Assembly: GCA_030268105.1 (NCBI GenBank)
Contig: BSDZ01000013.1
Location: 1,097,001 to 1,161,000, forward strand
Reading direction: 5' to 3'
Length of the DNA: 64,000 nt
Source: Volvox africanus
Lineage: Eukaryota; Chlorophyta; Chlorophyceae; Chlamydomonadales; Volvocaceae
Made by a program: the position numbers and the translations under genes. Position 1 is the stretch's first letter. Each line of letters starts with the position of its first letter. Shown piece by piece: positions 25,943-40,200 of this stretch. The notes beneath the pieces were generated by a model, which made no database searches, was not told where the DNA came from, and saw only the letters and a program-made list of their open reading frames with translations.

Positions 25943-28900
25943 GAAGTACCGAAATTTTTAACCGAAAATCAGTTGGCAAATGTATCAATTTGTTCTGCTC
26001 GTCCGTCCTCGCGGTCGCCCCTATGGGCCTCCTGCCTTGTCCGGGCCTTACGACCTCCTTTCTTATCTCAAGGTTGTATCATCATCAACAACAATACCTA
26101 CAACAATAACAACAATAAATAAGATTATTAGCTAAACCAGCTGAGGATCAAGAAGGATGAAGAAGCTGAGGGGACAAGGGTTGAGGGCTTGCCGAGGGGA
26201 GTGTCGGGGAGACTGTGCGAAGAAGTGTTTGATATCAAGGTGTACGGCTGCCCGTACAAACGTCTTCACGAGAAACCATATAAACATTATATGTTTGGAC
26301 TCCCAAATAATATTGGCTTGCAGACGAGTACGATTTGGCGCAGTGGTACGGTAGTGAGGTAATACAGCAGGTCGTTCAGTTTCCGTCTCCGAGCTCTTCT
26401 TCCTCTCTATCTCTATCTCCCGTTGTTTTTGTGTCTCGTTATCTGGATATCGGGACCAGCTTGCCGCTGCCGGTGCCGGTCTTCAGTGTTGGGCGGTCGG
26501 ACAGGTGCTCCAGAGCTTCAATATCTGTTCCGTTCTCACTTCGAGCGGGTTTGTGCCGTACGCCCAGTTCTCCTACTCGCTCCCCCCGCCCCTTTTTCTC
26601 TCAGTTTACTCCCTCTAGTTACTGGAAAGACCCTCTGCTGTTTGTGTGACTCGCGGCCCTCCTTGGTTGGCCTTCTGGGGCTGCGGCCCCTTGAGATCGA
26701 TTTGGGTCGATAAGTTAAGATATCGAGTGGGCAGGAGAAGTGGGGCAGGAGAAGTGGGGGGGGAAATGCGGGTTAACGGCAGGCAATGGTGACGATTAGG
26801 GGAGGCAGTTTCCGGTAGGCGATATATACGCCAACAGTGTCGTTGGAGCGTGATCGAGAGCCTCCGTGTCTGAGTGCCCGAGCAAAGTGATAGAGGGCTG
26901 GGTGTGAAATGCTGAGGTGCCCAATCAGATCCAGAGGACTTCGACGCAGTGTCGTGTTTGGTTGACAAAGCTGTTGATTAAGACACACCGTGAACACACG
27001 TCGTACACGTGTGTAGGTGTCTGTCCGTGTTTGTATGTGTGTTGTGTTTTGTGTCTTAAGGGACTAGTGTGCACGGCAGGGGTGTGTATGGGGTAGAGAG
27101 AGGGGGGTTTGGGGTTCACCCGTGGCCCCTACCACCTGGCAGTAGTCCCTACCTTCCCTGCCTGTATTCCGGGGCACCCTCATCCGTGCACCCCTAGGGA
27201 TGTTGACTGCTCCGAGACCAGTGATGTTCCCGGTAGGTAGGTGGTTCAGCACCCACCGCCAGCATCCAGTGGAATCTGCCGGATTTACCAACGGCGGCCT
27301 CAACTCCACTCCTGGTCGGCTCGCAAGCCACTACTTGTTACCGGGGTCCTCACCGTCCACCAACATCGGGCCCGCATCCACCATCAACCAGTGGAGGGAT
27401 TCTTATCCCGATCAAGGTCGGGAGCGCCGGGTGTGGATCAGCCGGTGTGTCCCCCCCCCCTCCCGCCCACGAAGCCCTCAGTGCGGATTAGTACAGCTGA
27501 TTGGTACCGCGGGTCATGCTATGTGTTGTATATTCGTATAATGTGTCAGAGTGCGCGTACGATAACGTGTACTGCCAGACACATGCTGGTGGGATGTTTG
27601 GGAAGTGGGTCATAGGAGGAGAGGTGTATGCGGGGAGGTATGACGTCTCTCGAGGGGGGGGGAGGTACGGGAAAGGGGTGAAAGAGACGGAGATGTCATT
27701 TTGTGTATTTGTCCGTTTGGCATCCTGTCCTTTGCCATATCGGTGTTTTTGTCGTGCGGCATTCATTGTCATGTCAGACACACAGCAGCCAAATTGTTGG
27801 CCGTTGCGACTTACTGACAGCGCCGGTGTCGAGGGTATGTGATGTGCACGCTTAATACGCATTACGCGCATGCATGTAAACAAATCAAACAGTATTGGCA
27901 GGGCTGTTTTCCGCAGCTTTGGAAGGAGGTCACAATTAGCAATCGCTGACGATCGCAAGCAAGCGAAAGCGTGTGCAACAAGTACTGGAAAAAGCAAGGA
28001 AGTTGATATGCTCCTCTCATTTTTCCGCACTTCATGTCATTTCCGACCGAAAGTATGCTAGCTAGTGTTAGGACATAAAGTGTGGCATCTATTATGGTAT
28101 TGCTTATTTTGTAAGTTGAAAATTTTATTATGGAGCCGCGAGCAGTCACCAAAGTATTCAGTAGGAGACCAGGGCAGGCTGGGGTAGATTTGAGTAGTTA
28201 GTGGCGCGCGCGGGGACTTAGCTCTGTTTATTATCGCTTGAAACTATTCAGTAGCCGTGAGCGCGAGCGTTAACGCCAAAAACGGAGGTGGTATGGGTTA
28301 CGCGCAACGGTAGGGACATACGCTGTCGTGCCTCTTCACGGTTGGAATAGGACAGTGCCATATATGGCGGCCTAGCAAAGCCAAAGAACTTACCCTACAG
28401 TGCCTATCCTGCAGGTAAGTGCACCGGAGAATGGCTGACTGAGATGCATGGATACGGATTTCGTAATCTGCAAACTCAACCTGCAGGACCATCCGTCGTT
28501 CCTTGTCAGCACGAGAAGCACCGGCAACGTGACAGGTTTAGATAGGTTTTTCAGCGACAAAAAACCAGGATGCAGATACAAAAACATTTCTGGCTGAAAG
28601 TTTGCCAGATTCTCATGTCCATGTGAGCCCTTGTCCTGGCTGACGAGGAAAATCATGCTGTACGACACACAGATTCGGTCACGGAAGAAAAAGTGCCTAG
28701 CCTATCGGTCTGGTTTCCTATGAGCACATGTGAACCTTAGGTATAATTACAGTTGTTGCGCACATTTCCGTGCAGCACAAGGAGCTCGTCCTCTGGCCTA
28801 CAAGGCGAGGCTTAGGCGACACCGTCGCCCTGAGCCGCCAAACACGCTTTGCAAGCACACTTATCTTAATACGGCAAAACTGTAAACATGGACACATTTT

Positions 28901-29388
28901 CTTATGCAAGGATGCCCACGCGGTACCGGTGTTCGCCATCATCTCGTCCAGAGCGGCTGGTTGGATCCGGCCAGATAGTGGTGACGACGAGAGTTGCTTC
29001 AAGTGCCGTGCTAACCATGCCGGCTTGTGAAGGTGTGAGACAAATGTCCTCGCAGAGTGCGGTTCGGTGTGGTCAACCCTTGAGGCGTTATCCGTGCGCA
29101 AACCTGTCGGATATTTGTGCCAAAACATTTTACCCATCAAAATTCTGATACGCTCTCGAATTTTGCAAGCTGAAGTTAGTGCGGAACATTTGGACTGCCG
29201 TTTCAGGTTTCGGCTTCTTCACAGTGACCCTTTTCGGTAGCATATGCTGATTTTTCGCTTCTGTATAAATACTTGGTCTGTAGATGTTGGTTAAGTAATC
29301 GACGCCGTAACATGCAGGCTCGTCACGATACACAACGACAAGCCGGGATGACGCGGAAGCCAGGACGCAAGGTTATCCAAGGGAAAAA
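25943..29388. other. Intergenic, no confident gene
   Basis: About 3.4 kb. 26100-26780 has no splice-linked coding signal. 27060-27480 is GC-rich and may be a degraded mobile-element remnant, but I found no enzyme motif or terminal repeats. 28718-29148 is open on both strands with no recognisable domain. Confidence 0.4.
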
Positions 29389-30745
29389 ATGCTATCACCC
29401 GGCTCTTCTGGCCTGGACTTCATCGATTTGGTGGGGCTTGACGACTCCACCGTTTGGAACCGTCTTCAGGATGCCGTGACCTACCGCGTTCTCGTTGATC
29501 GTGGCCCAGCAAAAGAGGTATTGCACACTGCAACCCACATCGAGTCGTTCAACGTCAAACAGGTAATTTGTTATTGTTTATGGCAAGACGTATATCTTCA
29601 GGGGAGCATGGCTGATTAACTGCTCGTCCATATGGCGAAGTAATTCCAGTAACTATCGTTTCAGGTCTAGTCATAGCAATATTTAATTTTAAGTATTGGT
29701 GATGACTTGTCATTCTGTTAAGAAGCATAGTGAAAGAATAAACGTGCGGAGAGCCCTTTAAATCTACGAGAGGCCCGACCCTTAGGTCAGTCTACTTGCC
29801 ACGAAAGGATGGGCAGACGGAGGCTTCCAGCGCGGTGGAAGAGTCACATGTAATATTACTTTCTAAATTACGAAGTCATGTCCCTGGGTCCCTGCGACCG
29901 AGTCGCCGCTGCGTTTTTTCATTTGCATTAGCACTCACATTAGCAGCAGATCTTCCCTTATTCATTTCCGAATTCTTTTTCTTACAACTGTCGCTTTTTG
30001 TCGTTCCCTGTTGCCTCCGACCCGTCTACAGCTGAAGTCATATAGGGACAACGTAACCCGTAACCTGGCGCCCACCGTCGCGAGGGGATTTGCCAATGCT
30101 GCACGTGGTATGGGCAACGTCATCTCGGCCACGCCATCGACAGCCTCGCATTCAGTGGCTACGCTCAAAACTGCACCGCGTGCAGCAGCCCCGCCGCCCG
30201 CTGGACTTCGGCTGCATCACGAGGATGCTGCCTCGACAATGACGTCAATGCCGGCGTCGGTGCTGGTGCAGGCGGCACTATTACCGTCAAGTCAGCAGCA
30301 TCAGGGCAAGTCGTGTTCAGTATCTGCCGGCATTGCGACGCTACCGCCGCCAAATTCAGCTGCTGGTGGCCGCACGGCCCACCGGGTTCCTGCATCTGCA
30401 ACTGGACCGCGCGGACTGCCAGATCGGCCAATCCAGGCAGTGGAAAACCCCATTGGCACAAAATCGCTCAGTACCGGTGCCGTTCCGGCGGCGCGCCCCT
30501 CATCAGGACACGATGCGGCCGCGACGGCAGCAACGGCGGCGGTGGCTGAGGCGCCAGGTCCGGATGCTGTTTCTTTAGAGGAAGCGAGTGCGAGTGCGGG
30601 TGCAGATGTTGATCTGGCGGCGTCCGTGTCCCTTAGCGGAGGCAGGCGGGGGGGCAACCGGGGTGCGGGACGGGGGCGATTACTCGCTGTAGCGGGTCGG
30701 CATGCGAGTGGAGCCGCTGCGAGCGTGGGCCCAGCGTGGATTTGA
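29389..30745 (+). CDS. Unrecognised two-exon protein, Ala/Ser-rich
   Basis: Proposed exons 29389-29562 and 30032-30745 (295 aa), with donor CAG|GTAATT and acceptor TCTACAG in phase. Exon 1 looks ordered (GLDFIDLVGLDDSTVWNRLQ, then a VLVDRGPAKE stretch); exon 2 starts LKSYRDNVTRNLAPTVARGF and turns Ala/Ser/Pro-rich. I do not recognise a family. There are two cautions. Within exon 2, from about 30358, the neighbouring frame has stronger C/G-ending codons (LLVAARPTGFLHLQLDRAD) after a plausible AG, so the 3' half may be spliced differently. The first ATG may also not be the true start. Confidence 0.4.
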
Positions 30746-31100
30746 GGTGGACCCAAAGGGCTCAGATTGGAAAGGGGGGTTGACCGGCATTGGGGCGGTT
30801 AATGGGCCCGGCAATGGGCGGTTAAGCGATGTGTACATCCCTTAACTGTACACATTCCACATCCCGGGGGCTCGAGAGGGGGACGTTTTCGTTTCAAATC
30901 TGGGATGTTGTGCATCAAATCTGGCAGGACCTGGTTCAGAAGGGAGTGAAAGATATGGAGTCAGGTCGCAAAGGTTTAACCGTCACATGATTACCGCTAC
31001 TGTGGGTTGGTTATTGAGCTGGTTGCACAGTTTACTACCGGTGGCCGTATGCGTTTACTACCGGTGTCGTCGCTGCTAAGTTTCGTTTTAAGTGGTAGTT

Positions 31101-31131
31101 GTGATGTGATGTGATGTGATGTGATGTGATG
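31101..31131. repeat. (GTGAT)n pentanucleotide repeat
   Basis: Six tandem copies of GTGAT in intergenic DNA. Confidence 0.95.
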
Positions 31132-32547
31132 CTTTTTGATGATCGCTCTTACAGCGGTTGTTTGTTCAAATGGAGGTTCGAAGGGTGTCTTCTGAAGGGT
31201 GAAGTCAAAATAGTCGGTGCAGCGCAGCAGCGGCTTTGTTTGGCAGTCCTCTTATTTCCGAAGCAAAGACGCGAAGAAGCTTGTTCTTTATAGTAGCGCA
31301 TGATTGCCAATATGCATAGAAAAATGTGTGCATGGGTGCAGATGAAGAGTATGGGTCCTGTCCGCCACGCGCGGCAGCTCTCGGCGCGGGACAAAGGGGA
31401 CGGGTGTGTTGTTCGCGTACGGCGCGCACGTGTCTCGACGCTGCTAAGTTGGTAGATAATGATATGTCAAAATCTGGGCTTTTGGAATAATCGTATCTAT
31501 GACCATGGCCCTCGGGTATGTATGTGACCTATTTGTGCTGGATTCCACGTGATGTGCGTCTTCAGTTGTGTCTTGATTTTTTGAGTAATAGTAAGTACGG
31601 GGGTCTGTTGTGCATTGCATCGTGCGTGTTGACCCGGGACCATGTGTTTTCCAGGCCATCATGCTCCCCGGACTATCAACAGCGAAGTTAGAACAATCGA
31701 CAAAATAACATTACGCACGACGTGTTTTGCTGGTTCAGCAAAGCCTAGCCTTATCATATAGTAGGCCATGGGTAGGTGGTACACAGCAGTTTTGTCGCTG
31801 CTGTAATCTTCCTGTGCTAACTTCTTTCCTTTTGGGCGTCTAGGAAGCTGACGCCCAGCCACCGCACAGGCGAACACAAGACTGCGGGGCGGGGCGGGGT
31901 CGGTGTCGAAGAGGAGCCGGCTGGCCGCGCCTTGCAGCGCTCGACCGACCCACAGTCATGTGTGCCTGCAGGCGAGAAGCCGGGATACCCGGCTGCTGCG
32001 CCTTTAGCCCGGTTGCCTTCCTGTGGGATAATCAACCGGATCTGGATCTGGATCTGTCTTGGCTTTTTTACTGCAGCGACTTGTCTTTTGCCTGGACATA
32101 TATACTATGGGTCTCGCTGAACAAAATGGATGTTGCGTTTTGGTATATGATTCATATATGTTACATGGTGGCATCTGGTGTTACATCTTTGGGTAAGCTG
32201 GGTGAGAGCTTAAACAATCGTGGTTGATTGCCATGCATGTACGGCGTGCGGTACATACAGTGTACGGTACAGTAAAAGCAAGATAGGTAATTTTATTTTT
32301 AAACTGTAAGATCATGCACAAGTTGCTGTCCGTTACGCCATGAAGTCCGTACATGTTGTATGATGATGTATGGTGTATACATAAGCAAAGCGCATTTGGT
32401 TTGTTTGCATGATTTTGTGCGTGTCGTGGATACCGGGGCATTCAAGGAGGGAAGGACTGGACGGTGGCCAGGGGGGGTGGGTGGGCAAACGTGTTGCCAT
32501 GCTGCCATGGCCACACCATTTCATTCTCCACACCGATGGTACCCTTT

Positions 32548-32631
32548 AGAGGCGGCATATCACAGAGAGAGCTTGCGCGTTCTAAGGCCCTCCTTAGAAC
32601 GCGCAAGCTCACTCTGTGATATGCCGCCTCT
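32548..32631. repeat. Short foldback: 40-bp arms, 4-nt loop
   Basis: Arms 32548-32587 and 32592-32631 are reverse complements with a single mismatch, separated by CCCT. The transcript of either strand would fold into a near-perfect 40-bp stem. It could be a small foldback element or a small-RNA precursor; there is no evidence of transcription. Confidence 0.9.
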
Positions 32632-34245
32632 GGGTTAGCAAATCGGATGCCTAAACTCCCAGCGCCAAGTGCATTTAGGTGGGGTATTCAGTCTTGAGGA
32701 GCATTTGTTCTGATGCTTTTCGGTGTTGAGTTCCTGTGTGGACGTACACAGGATACTCTGCATGGATAGGAATATGCATCACCGGGCGTTTTAAGCCATC
32801 GGGCGGCCGAAAGTTAAGGAATAATACTTAAGGTTTGGTTCGTGTCGTGTTTCTTAAAGTGATGACACTGATACATATGCTACGGTGTAAGTGGGGAAGT
32901 AGATAAACTGTCATTGTTTCTCATCCATTTCGTTGCCTATTTAGAAGTAATTCTTACACCTCTTAGACCCAACCCTTCGCTGATGCACAACCAACCATCC
33001 CAACTGAATAACCATGCACAGTCAGTTGGTACGATGAAATATGATAAGAATGGGTGTATTTTATTAGACTATATTTCTATCTCCGTCTTGGCAATCCTTA
33101 GTAATTCTTAAATAGAGACCATTGAGAGGTCCAATCTGAACAAAGTCAGATAGAAAGACAAGTCAAATAGAAAGACACTTCACCATCGCATACAATATAT
33201 GATTCCCTAGTTCCTGCCACGATAATCAAAACGACAGGTAAAGGGTAAAGCTAAAGCCACAAAGATTTAGGACTTGCGCACCTTGCGTCAAATAATGTTG
33301 GCTCCCTTGTGCTTATTACACCTCGCCACCTGTTGCTAGGCTGGCTGATCTTCCAACCAGATCCTGCTGCTCAGTTCAGGTTTCCAAACCGCTGCCTTCG
33401 TGGACCCGCTCTCACCTTAACCCCCCCCCCCAAAAGACGCGCACGTCTCCGTCTGCTCTTCGCTGCTTCGCTTGCCAACCCGTTCCACTTCGACATTCGA
33501 CACAATTGCAACGGGTCATTCACGTCATAATAATGCTCCTGTAACTAGGTCCGTTGTGATCCCACTTTTCATCGGCTGCCGGTGGCAGTCGCCCAAGGAC
33601 CACTCTCTTTGATGCTTACGATTTTCATGAAAAAATTCCATGCCACGATAACGCACATCCACGCAGGCTGCCTGCACTAGAACCACAGCAGATTGTGACG
33701 ACGTCAGACATGCCTTTAAACATCACTACGGCTCCTCCTGTTCGGCCCTACCCCACCCGGGGCCTGCAAATTGGCAACACCTGAACGATTTCCCCCTTGC
33801 CTCGTAGCAGCGCAATACTCACTCCCTGCAATTTGCCCGCTGCTTTGCTTCACCATATGGAACAACGGAGGAGGCATCACCTCGCAATAGACCCTCCTTC
33901 CCTATCACTGCAAGGTCGCAAACAAGCCCTTCGCACTGCTCACCCTAATTGCCCAGACACTCAATCCCGATGCTCAGCATGTGTACCAGAAGAACGTCCT
34001 AACATTACACCTTCCAATGCTTTTGATAATCTGGAATCTACGGAATCCTACCCGGTGTGAAAACACCACCTCCCGCAGAGGGTGGAGGAGGACCGCCTTG
34101 TCGGTCCACAGGGCCTGGAGGGTCACGACCCCTCGTTTCTTTTTGCAAAAGGTCCTCGTAAGAAATGCGGTGGAGGGTTTCTTAGGGTTTCGCTCACGCA
34201 ATAACGCTCTCAAAATCCACAAACACACACTGAAATCTTCCTCCC

Positions 34246-37200
34246 CTAAAGGGCCAGTGCCAGCCCGGGTCGTTCTGCCGCTGCCCCCATCAGCGCCTTC
34301 ACCGTCGCTGCGTCAATGCCGTTTCCGGACAGAATCAACCTGCGCAGGCAGCCTCCGCCACTGCCGCCGCCGCGTGGGCTGACGCCTCCGCCAGCTGCCG
34401 TCAATGACAACGACGACGACGACAACGGTAGCGCACCGCCCATCGACGATGGGCTCTGAGACCGGACGGCGCCGGCGACCCGGATGGCCCCCGCGAAACA
34501 TGCCGCAGCGGACCCCGAGAGGCCGCAACTGGAGAGGTTGAGATCTTCCAAGGTTCTTTCGATAAAAGGGTGGGGGTGGTTGGGGGGGGGAGCATAGAAG
34601 CAATAATGAAGTGAGTGCTTTCGGGAAGGAGGTATATGACATGAGGCTTCAGGTTCATGGCAATGGCCATAGGAGCGCCGTCAATCCAGGATTCACTGTT
34701 ATCTCTTAATTCGGGTTTGGCACCTTAACAGCCAAACAGTTAGGTTGGTAATTAAGTTCCTGCCAACCTAACTGTTTCCGGACAGGAACTTAAGTGCTAG
34801 TTAAGCTCCAACTGCCAACTTATCCGAGATGACCCGCCTTTAAATACGAATTACCGATGCCAGTACTGACTGCGTTGTAAGTATTAAGGGTAGGATTGAT
34901 GGAACGGAAAACCCAAGTATGCAGCATGTACGTACTAAGCATGAAGGCACTGATGGGCTCTTTGCCCTCTCCCTGGATGACTACTTGCCCGTCAGCTACG
35001 CGGCCCATGGGGAGGCGCTCCTCCTACCTGTTTGTCCTGAGGGCCTGCGCCATTGCCTCCGCTCCGGCCGCGCCAATGCCCTCCAACCGCTGACCCGATA
35101 AGTCAAGACGCAGCAGTGTTGAGTTGGCGCCCTCCAGGCAGCGGGCCAGGCTGCGGGCGCCGGCGGCTCGGATGCCGTTCCTGACGATCGGACCAGAGCA
35201 GAAGGGCGCGAAACAGGCATAATACAACTATTTGCAGCGTCTGTGAGAGGGCGCTTGTGCCCGCTCCCTATAGGGTCCGTTATTTATCATCATACCTTTC
35301 TCCCCCTCTTTCACCACCGGAAAAAACTAGCCTAGCATTTTTTTCATCGCTCCTCACCGCCCTCCGATAGCTAGGGAATAAAACGTGCGAATGGGAGTTT
35401 TTCTACGCGCGCGATTTCACCGGATCTTTGCCAAATGATAATAGCACTTACCTCCCCAAAATATGGGGAATTACTACCCCAAAATTTAAGAGCCTAGGTT
35501 TTCCCCGGTCCTTAGACCGCAGTTCATTCACTGGCCCCAATACGGTACGCCCGTACCTGCTGAGGTACAGCTCCCGCAGGCCGGTGTTCGTGGATAATCC
35601 CAGCGCCAGCAGCGCCGCGCCACCGTCTCCCAGCTTGTTCCCGTCCAACCTCAGGCGCTTCATTCCGGGGCAAGTCAACAACACCGTCATCACCAGAACC
35701 ATGTGATGAGACTCCAGCGCTTCGGAAGACAAGTCGCAATCCACGGCGGCTGTAGCCGTGGCAGCGCCGGTATTAGTAATCGTAGCAGCAGCAACAGTAA
35801 CAACAGCGGCAGCGGTCGCCACTGCGCCGTTGCTCGTGGCAGTGGCTGCGGTACCAGCTGAGAGGCTGACAGACACGTCTCCATCGGGAATACCGGAGGC
35901 GCCCGACAAAACAATGGAGGTGGCGGAGATGCCATTGGTAAAAGGCGCGGTAAGGCGTGCACTTCCCGCTGAGGACGGGCCCGAGGAGCGGGAGACCGGA
36001 CCGGCGCCCGACGGCATGGGAGTCCCAATTGTTGCCAGTATATTACCGTTGCTACCAGCACCAGCACTGCCGCCGCCTCCACCGCTGCTGCTGATGCGGC
36101 CCTGCGGACGGCGGCCTGCCAACACAAGCATCTCCCTGTACCAGCCATCAAGTCGCTCATTGCCACTGTAGAGGTAGAGCACTCCCTGATTGATAGGGTA
36201 GTGGGGATAGAAAGCAACAATCCCAGTCACGGGAGCCTCCAGGGGAAATGGGGGAGTGGCGAGATGGGGTGTAAGATGACGGTGAATGGACACGACGTTC
36301 AAATACTGTGGATACGGCGGCTAATAGCCTCGATTTCGATACTGGGCGGGATGGCTTTCGGGTTTGGCTAAGGATGCTTTAGGCGGACTGAAGCGGGAGT
36401 GGCGAGGGGGGATTAGCGGTACACACCTGTCCGCCGCCGCCGCCGCCGCCACCACCGCTGTCGCCGTTGCTCGTGCGCTGGCCGCCATGGTCTTCGGGTC
36501 CGTCGGGTGCCGCCGCCAGCTCCACTAAACCGGCCGCCAGGAGATCCTTGAGCATCGCCGCTGCCTCTAAGTCAAACAGGTTGGTGGCCAGCTGAACACT
36601 GAGCGCGGCGTAAATGACGGAATGTCAGAGAATTAAAGATAGACACGCGGACAGACATATGGGATACAGGAAAAGCAGGCAGAACACAAGACGGTAAAAT
36701 CGAAGGCAAGTAATCATCGGCTTCAACAAGTACTTCGGCTTCCCTATTTTCCATGTCCCTGTCCTTCCTCATATCAATAAGGGCAGGATAAAATCGGCAG
36801 AATGAAAGGGTCACGGGCAGCAGCGTGATGCAAACACTCACCTTCGCAACATACCGCCGGCAACTCCCCCTCCGCCGCCGCCGCCGAGCGCCAAGAAAGG
36901 CAGCGCTGTGCCGTTGCCTAGCTCCCCCCACGTCCACCCCCCAAGCTGGAGCGTCTGTAGGCTGTTGTTCAGACCGATTGCCGCCGCCAGGCAGCATATG
37001 CGCAGACCCGCCTGCCCAATCATGTTATGGGGTATGGGGTATGATTGGTTCCGGAGTGCCGATGTAGTAATAAAGCGGTTTTGGAGGGCGTGAGCAAAAG
37101 TCACAACGCATCCGCGCGGCATTCACCCTAAAAAACTGCGTCACATCAGATTGAATTTCATTGGAACGCGATGAGATAAGAAAAGCTCCAAAGACTTCAC

Positions 37201-40200
37201 GGGCCCGCGTGTAGACTTCCATACCATATCATAACTGTTCAGGTTGATTTGCAGGGTGTAATTACGATTTCACACAGAACACCTTGACCATCCACTCTGA
37301 AATCCCCTTCTGCAATAGACATTATGGACAACTGTTTGATTTCAAAACCGAGTCTGGGCATAATTCGCAGAGCATCCATCTAAATCGAAGTCCAAATCAA
37401 ACACGCACCTTCTCCCAGGTGACCTCCCTGGAGGTGTCCATGTCCAGGGCCAGGTGCCGAAGCCGGGAGGAGTCCATAATGCCGGCCGTCAGGGCGCCCA
37501 GCAGTGGGAGGGGAGACTCGCAGATCTTGAGACGCAGTCGTTGCTCGCTGGTGACGGCACCGTAGCCGTCAGCGGGGTCCGCAGCCTGACGCGGGTTTTG
37601 GCCGGGTGGGTGGGGGTTTGGTGGGATGAGTTCGGGTTTTCGGACAGGAACACACAACCATGTCAGGATGGAAAGGCAATAGGCCCGGCTCGCATGCCAC
37701 GACCCAGCAGGGTTGCAGCAGGATAAGGTCGGGGCGTGTTGCGAAGGGGTTTGGGGAATTTCCGAAGCATGTATTCGGGTTGTCCTTTTTGACTATTTAA
37801 TATATGTAACCCTCATACCTGCCCGTCCCTGGAGCGACCTCCGCCGGCGCCCGCTGGGCCCTTGTCGGCCATGCGCGCTATCGCTGTCAGGAGCATGATC
37901 TTGCGCCGCAGGTCCGCTGACGCGGTGTCGTACGCCGCCCGCAGGCGCCGCACCTCCTCCCCCGCCACCTCCGCCGCCTCTCGTGACTCCCGTGCCGCCG
38001 TGCTGTTGGAGTCCACCTGGGCTCGCAGGGTTGCCTCGGCACTGCGTGCAGCTGCGAGCTGATCGCGCAGAGATGTGGCCTCCGCCTCCAGCGCATGGAG
38101 CTTCGCGAGGTTGGCGGAGTGGTCCTTCGCCATGCTGGCGAGCTGCTTAGCGGTGGAGATGACGCTCTGCGCGGGAAGGACAGGTTTTATTTTTGTGTAC
38201 GCATCGACTAGTAGAAGACGTTATGCAACAAATAATGAACACGACAGCATTTATTAATGTTATTGTCTTGCCTAGAGGGAGACGGAATAGCTGGCCTTCC
38301 GGCAAGCAGTTCACCGTGTACAGTGAACCGTATGGCGTACAGGCGCCCACGCGACATTACCTGTTTCGTGCTCAAGTACAATGCATTAGCCTCCGTCACG
38401 CGCTTCTCGTTGGCTGCCACATCGTCCAGAGCGCGGCTCAGTCGCTCGCTGGTGGCGGCGAGGGCTGTACGGCTTTCCTGCAAGCGGGAGAGCAAGAGCA
38501 TAGAGGGCCGGGGGGGTCGGCTGGAGAAGGTGGACCCTACCCCGCAGTTCCTCCGGCCACCATGCGCTCTTTCTTTAACCGATAACCCACCAAAGCCCGG
38601 TTTTATCGTTATCTTCGTACCCTGTGAGGTTACGAAGCTTTATACATCTCTCGTACCTGCAAATGCATATTGGAATCAAGTAGGGCTTGCGACTGGAGTT
38701 CCAGATCCCGCCGTGCTGCCGCCAGGTCCCGCTGCGTCGCCGCCAAATCCCGCTGCGCCGCCGCCCATTCCTGTTGAGCATCCGTCAGTTGGCTGTGGGC
38801 GTCGTTGAGCGCGTCGGCGGCCAACTTTCCGGATTCTTTGGCTTGCGTTAGCTGTGTGGGTGTGGATAGGCATGGATCGATGTGGAAGCGCGGGAAAGGG
38901 GGCAGTGTAATCGGAGGCAAGGGCAAGGTGGGCAAGGTGGGACAAGTAGGTGGGACGGAACAGCGACTTGGGAAAGATTTGTACGCCATACAGTACATTA
39001 ACGTACTAAACACGTACAGGACGTCATACAGCACAGAAACGTACTGAACACGACGTACAGTACGCCATACAGGCCTTCTTATGGAAGCACTGTCCTGCAC
39101 TGGTAAAACAAGTGCAGCTCGTGAACCTGGCTTGTGTGGTGGGATGGAAGATAGAGCAGCCGCACAATAATGCCGGAAGCATGGAGCAACGAGATGTATT
39201 TACTTATTAACGCAAACAACGCAGCCCCGTCTTCATCCTAAGTAAATATATTATCATAATTGTCACTTCGTATCATCGACACCCCTAATAATGGACCGGG
39301 TATATTGACGTACACTGCCACATAGGCAAAAACCTGGCTCAGTCCGTTCCGCCTAATGCCGCTCTAGAAATGAATGCCGCTGACACGTCGACGTCGCACC
39401 TCTGCAGCAAGTGCTTCTCGCGCCAGCTGCTGTTCCAACAACTGCGTTCTCAATTCCTGAAGTTGAGCCGTCACCACCGCCAGCTCCGTCTCGCGTGTCG
39501 CCAGAGTGGAGCCAGTTGCATTCAGGGATGACGCACGCACAGCAATCTGCAGCGGCCCGTTGCAGTGAAGGGAATTAGGTGCGGAACCTGGACCTCTGCG
39601 GTGCGGTGTGGTGGAGGCTACAAGTTCCAAAATCTGAAGGGACGAACACGCAGGGGCTGATGTCCGGGCTGTCTCGGAGTCGTCGCCGGGTTGCGGTGAC
39701 GCGTGCTCCAATGCTCTGGAATTGGCGCTGTGGGGGCGATGGGCGGTGATCACCTACTCCCTCTGTTGCAATCCGCCTCAAATTTATGCTATTGTTCGCT
39801 ATCCGGCCGCGACACCCCAGCCCGGTGCGCGCAAGAATTTTTATTATCTTTTATTATATTATGAGAGCCTTTTACATGACAGCAGTACCGCCCTGAAGTG
39901 GTGTGTATGCCATGCCCACCACCCATCCACCCACCCTCCTACACAGGCAAGTTCCCATAAGGAATTGTTATAAAAAAATGGTTATATGAGGATTGTACAC
40001 TGCGTTTCCTCTTTTTTGCAATCCTGTCTGAAATTGTTGCACAATACCATTGAGAGCTGCGCATCACGCCTGCTTACACGTGCATTCTCGTCTCACCTCT
40101 TGCTGCAACTCAATAACTGTAGCATTCGCGTCCTGCGAAAAGAGGTGGCAACCGGGAAGCACAAAATAAGCAGCAAACTTTAAGGGATCATGCTGTCGGC

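Larger units (their letters stand above)
30746..34245. other. Intergenic, no gene recognised
   Basis: About 3.5 kb between two convergent genes. It contains a (GTGAT)n repeat (31101-31131) and a 40-bp-arm hairpin (32548-32631); otherwise there are only short, unsupported open frames. 32800-34200 is A/T-richer and featureless to me. Confidence 0.5.

Noticed and set aside
27060..27480. GC-rich block resembling a mobile-element remnant
   Set aside because: No reverse transcriptase, transposase, terminal repeat or second copy visible in the window.
28718..29148. Open frames on both strands, up to 140 codons
   Set aside because: No family recognised, no consistent splicing and mixed codon usage; left as intergenic.
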